From a bacterium (lineage in GTDB: Bacteria > Myxococcota > UBA727 > JAUIJE01): 64,000 nt of DNA. The notes below the pieces were generated by a model that ran no database searches, was not told the DNA's origin, and was given only the letters and a program-made list of their open reading frames with translations. Positions 1 through 7,884 of the stretch are shown piece by piece. Position 1 is the stretch's first letter. Each line of letters starts with the position of its first letter. The position numbers were made by a program, and so were the translations under genes. The DNA lies in assembly GCA_030431455.1 (NCBI GenBank), contig JAUIJE010000005.1, forward strand, positions 124,001 to 188,000. The letters run 5' to 3'.

Positions 1-1014
1 GGCGTACTCCACGCGTTGATCCCCGCGAGCTGGTTTCAGTCCCTCAACCCGCTGTTCATCATCATGTTCGCGACCTTCGTGGCCGCGTTTTGGATTTGGT
101 GGGCCCGCGCGGGGCGCGAATCCTCCTCGCTGTTCAAGATGGCGGTGGGCACCATCATCATGGGCCTCGGCTTCGTGTTCATGGCCGTGGCCACCCGCCA
201 AGCCGAGTCCACCGGTTCGTCGTGGCTGATTTGGATCGTGCTCGCGTACCTGTTCCACACCATCGGGGAACTGTGCGCGTCTCCTGTGGCATTGTCGTTC
301 ATCACCAAGCTCGCCCCGGTGAAATACGCGTCCCTGATGATGGGCGCGTACTTCGCCGCCACCGGCCTCGGCAACAAGGTCGCCGGCCTCATCGGCGAGG
401 CCGCGGTCGGGGACGCGGGCGAGTTCGCGGTGTTCGTGGGCATCACCGGGTTCTGCGTGGTGTTCGGCGCGATCCTGCTGGTGTTCTTGCGCCCGCTCAA
501 GGCCCGCGCCCATGGGGCCGAGGCCGTCGACGAGGGGGCCGACGTCGAGACCCCGGTCTTCGCCAAGGTCATCACCGTGGCCTGCATTCTCATTGTTCCG
601 GTGTCGCCCTTCGTGTTGCCCGACGTGCACGTCGAGTTCAAAGACCGGGTCGACGCCATGTGCCAAGCCTTGGCCGACAGCGAAGACGAAGCGGTCAAGG
701 CCGGGGCCGAAGCCTGCCGCACGAGCGCCACCGCGGTGAAGGCCGCGGTGGGCGACGACAACGAGCGGGCCAAGATCGCGTCCTACTCCCTCGACCTCGC
801 CGAGAGTGTGCAGAAGGAGGCCCAGGCCAAAAAGAACGAGGCCGCGGAAAAGGCCGGCGAGCCCGAGCCCGAGGGCGTGCCCGCCCACATCTCCACCGTG
901 CGCAGCCTCGACACCGTGGCCGCGGTGTTGCCCGAGGCGGGCACCGACTTCAAGAAGATGCGCGAGGTCACCCGCCGCATCATTGGTGACAAGCTGGGCG
1001 CAGGCACAGAATGA
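1..1014 (+). CDS. POT-family (proton-dependent oligopeptide) MFS transporter, 3' part
   Basis: The reading frame is open at the left edge, so only the C-terminal half is present (about 337 residues). It shows the POT/PTR2 signature around WFQSLNPLFII at residues 11-21, followed by hydrophobic helices typical of the second half of these proton-coupled di/tripeptide symporters of the inner membrane. The last canonical helix ends near residue 165 (LLVFLRPLKARA). After it come about 170 extra residues: another hydrophobic stretch (FAKVITVACILIVPVSPFVL), then an Ala/Glu/Lys-rich helical region. Family members usually end soon after the last helix, so this tail is unusual. The stop codon overlaps the next start (ATGA at 1011), suggesting translational coupling. 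The family call is secure; the substrate is inferred. Confidence 0.85.
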   Translation, partial: GVLHALIPASWFQSLNPLFIIMFATFVAAFWIWWARAGRESSSLFKMAVGTIIMGLGFVFMAVATRQAESTGSSWLIWIVLAYLFHTIGELCASPVALSFITKLAPVKYASLMMGAYFAATGLGNKVAGLIGEAAVGDAGEFAVFVGITGFCVVFGAILLVFLRPLKARAHGAEAVDEGADVETPVFAKVITVACILIVPVSPFVLPDVHVEFKDRVDAMCQALADSEDEAVKAGAEACRTSATAVKAAVGDDNERAKIASYSLDLAESVQKEAQAKKNEAAEKAGEPEPEGVPAHISTVRSLDTVAAVLPEAGTDFKKMREVTRRIIGDKLGAGTE

Positions 1015-1346
1015 CCCTGCCCCCCTCGTCCGACACCCTGCCCGAGGAGCTGGTCAAGCTCCTCGTGCAGGTCGCGTGGGCCGATCACGAGCTCGCCCAA
1101 GAGGAGGTCACGACCATTCGCCACCTCGCGCGCGCGCTGGACACGTCGCCCGCGTTCCGCCGCGACCTCGAGGACTGGCTGCGCGGGCAACAGAAGCTCC
1201 CGCCCCCCGACCTCGCCCTGCTGCGCCAAGACCGCGACCGGGTGATGCGGCTCTGTACCCAAGTGGTCATCGCCGACGCCGCCATCCGCGTCGACGAGAA
1301 CGAGCTGCTGCACGACCTCCACGCCCTGCTCGCGGACCCGACCTAG
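1011..1346 (+). CDS. TerB-like domain protein
   Basis: A 111-residue, mostly helical protein whose pattern VAWADHELAQEE at about residues 22-33, with a second acidic helix IADAAIRVDENE, matches the TerB/DjlA-type tellurite-resistance domain. Such domains are cytoplasmic helical bundles with acidic metal-binding surfaces, and their biochemical roles are mostly unknown. The start overlaps the stop of the preceding transporter (ATGA), so the two are probably co-translated. The 3' end overlaps the end of the convergent lipoprotein gene by four bases (CTAG, 1343-1346). No other ter genes are visible, so a role in tellurite resistance is not implied. Confidence 0.6.
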   Translation: MTLPPSSDTLPEELVKLLVQVAWADHELAQEEVTTIRHLARALDTSPAFRRDLEDWLRGQQKLPPPDLALLRQDRDRVMRLCTQVVIADAAIRVDENELLHDLHALLADPT

Positions 1347-2185
1347 CCGCCCGACGAGGTCGCCCCCCACCGCACGGTGACCACCGGGCCTTTCTGCGCG
1401 ACGCTGCGCACGCTCACCCCATCGGTCCACGACGTGGCCGCGGCCCGCGCCGCGGCTTCGTTCACAAACGTCGCGGTCAAGACCAGGCCCGCCTCGTCGT
1501 CGTCGACGCTGTGCACAGTTTGCAGCCCGGGCAGCGCGGTCTCGGCCGCGGCCAGAAGCCGCGACAGGTTGAGCAACCGCTGCCCGTCCTGGATGGTCGC
1601 CTTGGCCCAGGTGAGCAGCCGCGCCCCCCGCTCCACCTCGGACAGCGGCGTGCCCAACCGCTCGTCCGCGTCCTGGATTTGCGCCTCCAGCGCGGCGGTG
1701 GCCGTCTCCAGGCTGCCGGTGCGCAGGCCGGTCAAAGGCGCCGGCCCCAGACCGGGCGCGCGGGGAGGCGGGGTCTCGGTCAAGGCCACGACCTTCCACG
1801 AGGCGGCCCCGAGGGCCACCTCGTCGATGCGCAGGGCGGGCACCCGGTCGGCGGCCAACGCCAACGCGCGCGCGGCCTGCGCCGGCGGGCCCGGCCCCTC
1901 GAGCACGGCGCGTTTTTTGTCGCCTTGCTCCTCGAGGTATCCGCTGGCTTGCTCCTCGACCAACGCGGCCGCCAGGGGCCGGACGGGCACCTCGGTCAGG
2001 GCGTACATCAGCGGCTCCAGCTCCTCGCGCAGCGCGTCCGCTTCCTGTTGGTGGCGCGCCACGTCCTCGAGGCGCTGCTGCCGTGCCACCAGCTCGGCCG
2101 CGCGCGCGTCGTGCCGCGCCTGCCAGCCGGCCACGTCCCCGCAGCCGGCAAGAAAAAGGCATGTAAAACCAAATAGTTGCCGCAC
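1343..2185 (-). CDS. Hypothetical lipoprotein with N-terminal coiled coil
   Basis: A 280-residue protein starting at a GTG (2185). That start gives a short lipoprotein signal, VRQLFGFTCLFLAGC, with the lipobox LAGC ending at Cys15; an upstream in-frame ATG at 2239 would bury the signal. Residues about 20-70 are rich in Ala, Arg, Glu and Gln and likely form a coiled coil. The rest is soluble and holds Arg/Ala/Leu-rich helices with no domain I recognise. It is probably anchored to the outer or inner membrane facing the periplasm. It is convergent with the TerB-like gene and divergent from ssb. Function unknown. Confidence 0.6.
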   Translation of the reverse strand: MRQLFGFTCLFLAGCGDVAGWQARHDARAAELVARQQRLEDVARHQQEADALREELEPLMYALTEVPVRPLAAALVEEQASGYLEEQGDKKRAVLEGPGPPAQAARALALAADRVPALRIDEVALGAASWKVVALTETPPPRAPGLGPAPLTGLRTGSLETATAALEAQIQDADERLGTPLSEVERGARLLTWAKATIQDGQRLLNLSRLLAAAETALPGLQTVHSVDDDEAGLVLTATFVNEAAARAAATSWTDGVSVRSVAQKGPVVTVRWGATSSGG

Positions 2186-2360
2186 GCTGGGGGTGTACCA
2201 CACCCCGCGGCCGACCGGGGCCGCGGCCCCGCGCCTCATTTACATAAGTAGATATCCAACCAGCGCGCAGATCCGCCTGGGGCCTCAAAAACGGCCAGAA
2301 ACAGGAGATGGCCCGGGCGGTGCCCTACAACCGAAGAGGCCTACTCAGTGGAGGACGAAG

Positions 2361-2696
2361 ATGACGTTGGGCGTGAACAAGGTGATTCTCATCGGCAACG
2401 TCGGCCGCGACCCCGAGCTGCGCAACACCGGGTCCGGGTTGCCGGTGACGAACGTGCGGCTGGCGGTGAGCGAGCGCCGGCGAGACGGAGGCGGTGACTG
2501 GAAGGAATACACGGACTGGGTCACGGTGGTGTGCTTTGGCCGCAACGCGGAGAACGTGGCCGAACACGTGCAGAAGGGAAAGCTCCTGTACGTCGAGGGC
2601 CGCCTGCAAAACCGCAACTTCAAAGACCGCGACGGGGGCGAGCGCTGGACCACCGAGGTGGTCGCGGACCGGGTGCTCTTTTTGGGCAACGGTTAG
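2361..2696 (+). CDS. ssb: Single-stranded DNA-binding protein, short form lacking the acidic tail
   Basis: A 111-residue OB-fold protein beginning MTLGVNKVILIGNVGRDPEL, the classic SSB N-terminus, with the conserved stretch YTDWVTVVCFGRNAENVAEHV and the final strand VLFLGNG. It should bind single-stranded DNA as a tetramer during replication, repair or recombination. The start is preceded by GGAGG (2351-2355) at good spacing; longer in-frame extensions upstream have no ribosome-binding site. It ends straight after the OB fold: the Gly/Pro linker and acidic DDIPF-like tip that recruit partner proteins are missing. That suggests a paralogue of the housekeeping SSB. A strong terminator follows at 2718-2748. 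Confidence 0.9.
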   Translation: MTLGVNKVILIGNVGRDPELRNTGSGLPVTNVRLAVSERRRDGGGDWKEYTDWVTVVCFGRNAENVAEHVQKGKLLYVEGRLQNRNFKDRDGGERWTTEVVADRVLFLGNG

Positions 2697-2717
2697 CGAC
2701 GTCCCCTCGCGCAAAAC

Positions 2718-2748
2718 AAAAAAGCCCACCTCTCGGTGGGCTTTTTTT
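2718..2748. terminator. Bidirectional intrinsic terminator between ssb and rpoH-like gene
   Basis: A 10-bp perfect stem, AAAGCCCACC (2721-2730) and GGTGGGCTTT (2735-2744), has a TCTC loop. It is followed by a T run and preceded by an A run (CAAAAAA). The A and T runs on both sides allow termination in both directions, serving ssb on the plus strand and the sigma factor gene on the minus strand. Confidence 0.9.
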
Positions 2749-2762
2749 CATCGCGGACTGGC

Positions 2763-3653
2763 TCAGGCCGCGGCCCGGGGCATCACATCGCCGAGCACCC
2801 GGGAGCGCTTCAGCATGTAGCGCTTGAGCTTGTTGCGCGCGCTGGCCTCGATTTGGCGGGCCCGCTCCCGGCTCACGCCCCAGCGTTGCCCCACCTCGCG
2901 CAGCGTGGGCGGCTCGTCGGACAGGTGGCGCAACATGATGACCTCGCGCTCGCGGTCGTTGAGCCCGGACAGGGCCGCGGACAGGTCCGCCCGGAGGTGG
3001 TCGCGGCACTCCCGCTCGAAGACCTGGGCGAAGCTCGAGCGTTGCGTACAGGGCAACATCTCGACGTGGGTGGTCTCGCCCCCGTCGTGGTCGAGGGGTT
3101 TGTCGAGCGAGAAGTCCCGCGCGGCCAGGCGCATCTCCATCATCGAGATGTCCTTCTTGCGCACCCCGAGGGTGGTGGCGAGCTCGTCACGCCGCGCCTC
3201 GGCGTCGAGGTCGGGCGCCTGCTGGGCGAGGCGCTGGGCCGCCCCGTTGAGCTTGAAGAACAACCGCCGCTGCGCTTGGGTGGTGCCGATTTTCACCAGC
3301 GACCATTGCCGCAAGATGTAGCTTTGGATGTACGCCCGAATCCACCACACCGCGTAGGTGATGAGCCGGTAGCCCCGCTCGGGGTCGAACTTCTTCACCG
3401 CGTGCATCAGACCGAGATTGCCCTCTTGCACGAGGTCGAGAATGCGCAGCCCGTACGCCTTGTACTCGAGGGCCACTTTGGTCACGAAGCGCAGGTTGGC
3501 GGTGACCAACTTCTCCGCCGCGGTTTTGTCTCCCTGTTGCGAAAAGCGCAGCGCCAACTCGTGCTCTTCGTCGGCGGTGAGCAGCTCGTACCGCTTCACG
3601 CCCGCCATGTACTCGTCCAAGCCGTTCAGTTGACCAAGACCTTTGTTGTTCAC
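2763..3653 (-). CDS. RpoH-like (sigma-32 family) alternative sigma factor
   Basis: A 296-residue sigma-70 family protein. Region 2 spans about residues 47-115 (ANLRFVTKVALEYK, LDLVQEGNLGLMHAV, FDPERGYRLITYAVWWIRAYI). The stretch QWSLVKIGTTQAQRRLFFKL at 116-135 is the RpoH-box region that separates sigma-32 proteins from RpoD. Region 4 with its helix-turn-helix lies near residues 245-280 (TLREVGQRWGVSRERARQIE). Sigma-32 factors direct RNA polymerase to heat-shock promoters; myxobacteria carry several paralogues, some used in development, so the regulon here is uncertain. The start is GTG (3653), with AAAGGGG about 9 bases upstream. The leader contains several perfect palindromes. Confidence 0.9.
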   Translation of the reverse strand: MNNKGLGQLNGLDEYMAGVKRYELLTADEEHELALRFSQQGDKTAAEKLVTANLRFVTKVALEYKAYGLRILDLVQEGNLGLMHAVKKFDPERGYRLITYAVWWIRAYIQSYILRQWSLVKIGTTQAQRRLFFKLNGAAQRLAQQAPDLDAEARRDELATTLGVRKKDISMMEMRLAARDFSLDKPLDHDGGETTHVEMLPCTQRSSFAQVFERECRDHLRADLSAALSGLNDREREVIMLRHLSDEPPTLREVGQRWGVSRERARQIEASARNKLKRYMLKRSRVLGDVMPRAAA

Positions 3654-3671
3654 GTACAGAAACCCCTTTCC

Positions 3672-3749
3672 AGGTGCGGAGGCACCTCGATGTGTTTGGT
3701 GTCGGCGCTGTTCGGAAGCTCTAAGGCCTTAGGCGAACCCCTGGTTCGC
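3672..3749. promoter_or_regulatory. Palindrome cluster in the leader of the rpoH-like gene
   Basis: Three perfect inverted repeats lie within 80 bases upstream of the sigma factor start: AGGTGC-GGAG-GCACCT (3672-3687), the self-complementary CTAAGGCCTTAG (3721-3732), and GCGAACC-CCT-GGTTCGC (3733-3749). The first sits about 20 bases from the start codon, next to the ribosome-binding site. They could be operators or mRNA hairpins that control translation; the sequence alone does not decide. Confidence 0.45.
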
Positions 3750-3814
3750 ATACACGACGGCTTGAACCATCGCCGTGCTCGACCCGACTCCTTATGGGTA
3801 GCCGCGGGCCGGGC

Positions 3815-3832
3815 CGCGACAAGAATGTCGCG
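3815..3832. promoter_or_regulatory. Inverted repeat CGCGACA-N4-TGTCGCG, candidate operator
   Basis: A perfect 7-bp inverted repeat with a 4-base spacer, in the region between the divergent rpoH-like and small-protein genes. A TTGACA (3843-3848) follows on the plus strand with a weak ACGATG-type -10 about 17 bases further on, so the repeat could control the plus-strand transcript. The rest of 3750-3975 shows nothing else I can interpret. Confidence 0.35.
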
Positions 3833-3975
3833 CCCGAATCGGGGGTTGACAGAGACCAAAAAGAGACCACGATGCCCTCCGTGATCACTAAATTTGCTGG
3901 GTTTTTTGCTTCCGCGGACATTCCCGAAGGGCAGTGACCGCACGCACAGCAAGTCTCCTCGCCGCAGGTTTTCTC

Positions 3976-4173
3976 ATGGCCAAAAAAGACAACTCCGCCC
4001 GTTACCTCGACAAACGCACCGCCCACCGCTGGGTGGAAAAAGGCCGCGTGAGCCAAGCCGACGTCGACGCCCACATGAAGGGGCTGCCCGACCTCGAGGG
4101 CAAGTACGACGACATCGCCGACCTCGTGTACCAAGGCGAAAGCCCCGAGCCGCCCCCCGCCGTCACCGAGTGA
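3976..4173 (+). CDS. Small conserved-looking protein of unknown function
   Basis: A 65-residue hydrophilic protein beginning MAKKDNSARYLDKRTAHRWV. The ATG at 3976 is preferred because an in-frame start at 3934 only adds an unrelated, non-coding-looking stretch. It has no membrane segment or metal motif; the middle (KGRVSQADVDAHMKGLPDLE) looks helical and the end is Pro/Glu-rich. Its stop overlaps a possible GTG start of the following HtrA protease (GTGA at 4170), suggesting co-expression with the protease. I do not recognise the family. Confidence 0.6.
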   Translation: MAKKDNSARYLDKRTAHRWVEKGRVSQADVDAHMKGLPDLEGKYDDIADLVYQGESPEPPPAVTE

Positions 4174-4178
4174 CCGGC

Positions 4179-5585
4179 ATGCGCATGCTCGTCGCGGGCA
4201 CCGTCCTGCTCGTCAGCCTGTCGGGCGCGGCCCAGACCCCGGCGGCGCCCGCGCCGCCGGCCGCGGGACCGGACACCAAGCTCCTCGCCGACCCCAACGC
4301 CCCCGAGCGGAAGACCGCGGTGGTGGCCGTGGCCGAACGCATCGGCCCGGCGGTGGTCAACGTGCACGCCGACGAGGTGGTGCAGACCCGGGTGCGGTCG
4401 GGCGATGACTTCGACAGCTTCCTGCGCGACTTCATGGAGCCGCGGTACCAGGAAGAGTTCGCGACCACGTCGCTCGGTTCGGGGGTGCTCATCGACCCGC
4501 GCCACGTCGTGACCAACCACCACGTCGTCGAGAAAGCCGCGCGGGTGCGCATCCGCATGAGCGACCGGCGTGAGTTCGCCTGCACCGTGGTCGGCACCGA
4601 CCCCGACCTCGACCTCGCCGTGCTCCGGGTGCAGACCGAAGAAGACCTGCCCTACGTCGACCTCGCCAACTCGCGCGACGTGATGGTCGGCGAGACCGTC
4701 GTGGCCATCGGCAATCCCTTTGGGCTGCAACACACCGTGACGTCGGGGGTGGTCAGCGCCCTGCACCGTTCGGTGCGGGCCCCGGGCCGGACGTACCACG
4801 ACTTTTTGCAGACCGACGCCAGCATCAACCCCGGCAACTCCGGCGGGCCGCTCCTCGACATCCAAGGGCGCCTGGTGGGCATCAACACCGCCATCTATGG
4901 CAACGCCCAGGGCATCGGCTTTGCCATCCCCGTCAACCGCGCGCGCAACATCGCCCACGAGATCATCGCCGCGGGCAAGATTCGCCCCCTCTATCTCGGC
5001 CTCGAGGTCAAACACGTGACCCGCAAGATCGCCGAGGAGAAAAAACTCTCCCGTCCCGAGGGCGTGCTCGTCACCACCGTCGATCCCGGGGGGCCGGCGG
5101 CCCAAGCCGGGGTGCAGGTGGGCGACGTGGTCGTCGAGGTGGAGGACTTCCCCATCCTCATGGAGTTCGACTACACCGCCAAGCTGCGGGACTTTGCCCC
5201 CGGCAACCAAGTTCCCATCGAGGTGCGGCGGGGGGGCGACACAATGCCATTGGTTCTGGAGGCCGGCACCGCCCCCGCGGGGTTTGCGCGGCGGGTGCTG
5301 CAGCAGCAACTCGGGCTCGAGGTGGTCAAGCTCGATGAGAAGACCAGCGACGCGCTCGGCGTGGGCATGGACCAAGGCAAGTGGGTGATCAAGAACGTCC
5401 GTGAAGGCAGCTACGGCGAAAAGGCGGAGCTCAAGGCCGGCGACGCCCTGTGGATGATCAACGAAATCGACGCCGCCGACGAGGAGACCCTCGATCAAGG
5501 CGTGTTCAAGGCGCGCCGCAACGGGCGGATGTACCTCGCGATTCGGCGGCAAAGCCGCGGGTTTCGCGTCGTCTTCGAGATGTAA
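4179..5585 (+). CDS. HtrA/DegP-family periplasmic serine protease
   Basis: About 468 residues: a signal peptide (MRMLVAGTVLLVSLSGAAQ), a trypsin-like domain, then two PDZ-like regions. The catalytic triad is visible: His115 in TNHHVV, Asp145 in DPDLDLAVLRV, and Ser221 in NPGNSGGPLL. The first PDZ begins near residue 270 (LYLGLEVKHV) and the second lies in the last 100 residues (GLEVVKLDEKTSDALGV onward). HtrA proteases degrade or refold damaged envelope proteins. A GTG at 4170 is an alternative start overlapping the previous stop; I prefer the ATG at 4179 (another ATG follows at 4185). It lies next to a heat-shock-type sigma factor, which fits an envelope-stress role, but the two genes are divergent. 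Confidence 0.9.
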   Translation: MRMLVAGTVLLVSLSGAAQTPAAPAPPAAGPDTKLLADPNAPERKTAVVAVAERIGPAVVNVHADEVVQTRVRSGDDFDSFLRDFMEPRYQEEFATTSLGSGVLIDPRHVVTNHHVVEKAARVRIRMSDRREFACTVVGTDPDLDLAVLRVQTEEDLPYVDLANSRDVMVGETVVAIGNPFGLQHTVTSGVVSALHRSVRAPGRTYHDFLQTDASINPGNSGGPLLDIQGRLVGINTAIYGNAQGIGFAIPVNRARNIAHEIIAAGKIRPLYLGLEVKHVTRKIAEEKKLSRPEGVLVTTVDPGGPAAQAGVQVGDVVVEVEDFPILMEFDYTAKLRDFAPGNQVPIEVRRGGDTMPLVLEAGTAPAGFARRVLQQQLGLEVVKLDEKTSDALGVGMDQGKWVIKNVREGSYGEKAELKAGDALWMINEIDAADEETLDQGVFKARRNGRMYLAIRRQSRGFRVVFEM

Positions 5586-5609
5586 GACCGGCGCGGCAGG
5601 AGTTAGGGC

Positions 5610-6128
5610 ATGTCCGAAGAAGAAAAGAAGGGCTTCAAGATCGTCGACCGCCGGCGCTTCGACATGGAAGGCGAGGAGCGCGAGGGGGCCGATCAGGAGG
5701 ACAAGCCGCGGCCCGACATCGCCGCGGCCGAGACCCCAGCCGCACGGCCGGCCCCGGCCCAGCCCGCGCCGGCCCAGCCCGCGCCCGCCGCCGAAGCCGA
5801 CGACGGCGGGGACGAGCCCGACCCGGCCGATCGCGAAGCCACCGCGCTGTTCTTGGGGTTTCTCAACAGCTTGGCCCAACAGTGCGCGATGCACTTGGGC
5901 TTGATGCCCTACCCCTCGGGCCACCGGGAGCTCAATCTCGAAGCCGCGCGCGACACCATCGACATCCTCGCGGTGCTCGGCCAGAAGACGAAGGGCAACC
6001 TCAGCGCCGAAGAGGACAAGTTTCTCAAGGGCCTGATGCACGAGCTGCGCATGACCTTCCTCGAGGTCGGCCGCAAGGTGCAGGCCGCGGCCGGTCCGCC
6101 CGGCCCGGGTCCGGGTCCCAAGATGTAA
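5610..6128 (+). CDS. DUF1844 domain protein
   Basis: A 172-residue protein with a charged N-terminus, a Pro/Ala-rich linker (residues about 40-70), and a C-terminal DUF1844 domain. The domain shows FLGFLNSLAQQCAMHLGLMP, then LEAARDTIDILAVLGQKTKGNLSAEE, the helical signature of this family. DUF1844 proteins are small cytoplasmic proteins of unknown function, common in Deltaproteobacteria and Acidobacteria. The gene starts 24 bases after the protease with GGAG-like spacing and is probably co-transcribed with it. The transcript may end at the hairpin at 6214-6236. Confidence 0.8.
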   Translation: MSEEEKKGFKIVDRRRFDMEGEEREGADQEDKPRPDIAAAETPAARPAPAQPAPAQPAPAAEADDGGDEPDPADREATALFLGFLNSLAQQCAMHLGLMPYPSGHRELNLEAARDTIDILAVLGQKTKGNLSAEEDKFLKGLMHELRMTFLEVGRKVQAAAGPPGPGPGPKM

Positions 6129-6213
6129 TCGGGCCGTGTGCTCGCGTGTGCGACATGTCCCACCGGACTGTTGACGGATAAGACACCCGCGACGACTTTT
6201 TGCCCCGGGCGAT

Positions 6214-6236
6214 AAACCTCCCAGTACCGGAGGTTT
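6214..6236 (+). promoter_or_regulatory. Hairpin that buries the Shine-Dalgarno of the following gene; possible terminator/attenuator
   Basis: AAACCTCC (6214-6221) pairs perfectly with GGAGGTTT (6229-6236) around a 7-base loop. The right arm contains the GGAGG ribosome-binding site of the LysM gene starting at 6239, and is followed by more T residues (TTTTT overall at 6234-6238). It can therefore act as an intrinsic terminator for the upstream genes and as a structure that hides the ribosome-binding site. A TTGACG (about 6172-6177) upstream might serve as a -35. Confidence 0.5.
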
Positions 6237-6238
6237 TT

Positions 6239-7792
6239 ATGGTCAACAGCGTCGATCGCAGTCGCGCGCCCCTTCCCCGCCCCCAGAGCACGCCCGACGA
6301 GGCCACCCACACGGTCCGCGCCGGCGACACCATGAACTCGATCGCGCGCGCCAACCAGCTGCAGTTGCAGCAACTCATCGACGCCAACCCCCAGATCGCA
6401 GATCCGAACAAGATTCGGGTGGGCCAACAGGTCAACCTGCCGCAAGGCGCGCCCGCGACCAACGGGGCCACCGCGCCGGCCGACGCGGCCACCCCCACCA
6501 CCCCGACCGCCGACGCCCAGACCGTGCGTGAGGCCCGCGGCCGCGCGGTGAACAACGACGCCGCGATTCGCGCCCGCATCGAAGCGCAGGGCGCGCCGGT
6601 GGTCGAGGCGCAGCCGCTGACCTCGACCCGCACCCTGCGCCGCGGCGCGGAAGGGCCGGCGGTCTCCGAGCTCCAAGAACAGCTCAACGCGCGGGGCGCG
6701 CAGCTCGAGGTCGACGGGGACTACGGACCGCGGACCGAGCAAGCGGTGCGCGACTTTCAGACCCAGCAGGGCATCCGCTCCGACGGCGTGGTCGGGCCCA
6801 ACACCCGCGAAGCCTTCGCCGCCACCGCGGGCAACCCCGCGGCCCCGCCCGCGACCGATGCCCCTCCCGCGACGGACGCGCCGCCGGCCACCGACGCGCC
6901 CCCCGCCACCGACGGCACCGCGCCGGTCGACGACGCGGCCCCCACGTTGGGCAGCCGGGTGCTGGGCCAAGGTGACGAGGGCCCCGACGTCGAAGCGCTG
7001 CAAGGCCGGCTGAACAACCTGACCGACGCCGGCCTGCAACCGGACGGCGACTTCGGGCCGCGCACCCGCCGGGCGGTGGAGAGCTTCCAGCAACGCGCGG
7101 GCCTCGACCCCGATGGCATGGTTGGTCCAGATACATTGCGGGCGATGGACGAGGTGGAGGCCGGCACCCGCACGCTGTCCGAGGCCCCGTCCACGGTGCA
7201 GCCCGATGTGGGTCCGACCCGGCCCAATGGCCCACTGTCGCAGTCGGTCACCGTCGGGGACAACACGTTCAACGTGCACAACATGACCCGGCGCGACTTC
7301 GGCCGGACCAGTGTGCCCGGCAACCGCATCATCTCCCTCGACGCCAACTCCGCGAGCGGTCGCACCGGCGAAATCCTGCGGCCCCTCGTGGTCATTCCCG
7401 ACAACGCCACCCCGCAAGAGCGGGCCGCGGCGCAGCAGGCGGCGGACCGGATGGCCCAGTGGTTCGCCCAGAACGCGCCCAACGAAAACCGCGCCACCAC
7501 CGGTCTGGTGCGCACCACGTCGGAGAACGGGCGGGGGCTGCGCGGCTTTTACCACACCGAGTTTCACTCGGTGAACGACACCGACGCGGTGCGGCTCATC
7601 CGCGAAAATCCGCAAGAGTACGCGCGCATCATGGGAGAGACATTGGGTTCGATCCCCGGCGCGAACTTCATCGTGGCCCACGGCAACGTCAACTCGCGGG
7701 GCATCGAAGACCCCGGCGCGGTGGGCAACGATGGCACCACGGAGATCGGTCTCGGCCGGTTCGTGATCGAACAAGGCTTCAACCGGCTCTGA
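6239..7792 (+). CDS. LysM and double peptidoglycan-binding protein with unassigned C-terminal domain, no signal peptide
   Basis: A 517-residue protein. A LysM domain (residues about 23-68, HTVRAGDTMNSIARANQLQ) is followed by two PG_binding_1 modules (about 130-195 and 240-305, each with GPRT and DGxxGPxT motifs) separated by PPATDA repeats. A C-terminal domain from about 340 carries clustered polar residues (His439, Glu441 and His443 in FYHTEFHSVND; His481 in VAHGN) that could form a metal or catalytic site. I cannot assign this domain; an amidase or peptidase is plausible. There is no Sec or Tat signal, though both binding modules recognise cell wall, so export by a specialised system or release on lysis is implied. 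Start chosen from GGAGG at 6229-6233. Confidence 0.8.
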   Translation: MVNSVDRSRAPLPRPQSTPDEATHTVRAGDTMNSIARANQLQLQQLIDANPQIADPNKIRVGQQVNLPQGAPATNGATAPADAATPTTPTADAQTVREARGRAVNNDAAIRARIEAQGAPVVEAQPLTSTRTLRRGAEGPAVSELQEQLNARGAQLEVDGDYGPRTEQAVRDFQTQQGIRSDGVVGPNTREAFAATAGNPAAPPATDAPPATDAPPATDAPPATDGTAPVDDAAPTLGSRVLGQGDEGPDVEALQGRLNNLTDAGLQPDGDFGPRTRRAVESFQQRAGLDPDGMVGPDTLRAMDEVEAGTRTLSEAPSTVQPDVGPTRPNGPLSQSVTVGDNTFNVHNMTRRDFGRTSVPGNRIISLDANSASGRTGEILRPLVVIPDNATPQERAAAQQAADRMAQWFAQNAPNENRATTGLVRTTSENGRGLRGFYHTEFHSVNDTDAVRLIRENPQEYARIMGETLGSIPGANFIVAHGNVNSRGIEDPGAVGNDGTTEIGLGRFVIEQGFNRL

Positions 7793-7884
7793 TCCGCCCG
7801 GCCGCGCGCGGCCTCGACGGTGCGACGATTCCGGCGGTGGGCGCTGACCTTGTGATGGGTTAGGTTCACCGCCGGAGGTCTTTA

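Noticed and set aside
4002-6041. A 679-residue minus-strand open frame across the HtrA and DUF1844 genes
   Set aside because: It mirrors the codon bias of two well-supported plus-strand genes and has no recognisable motif.
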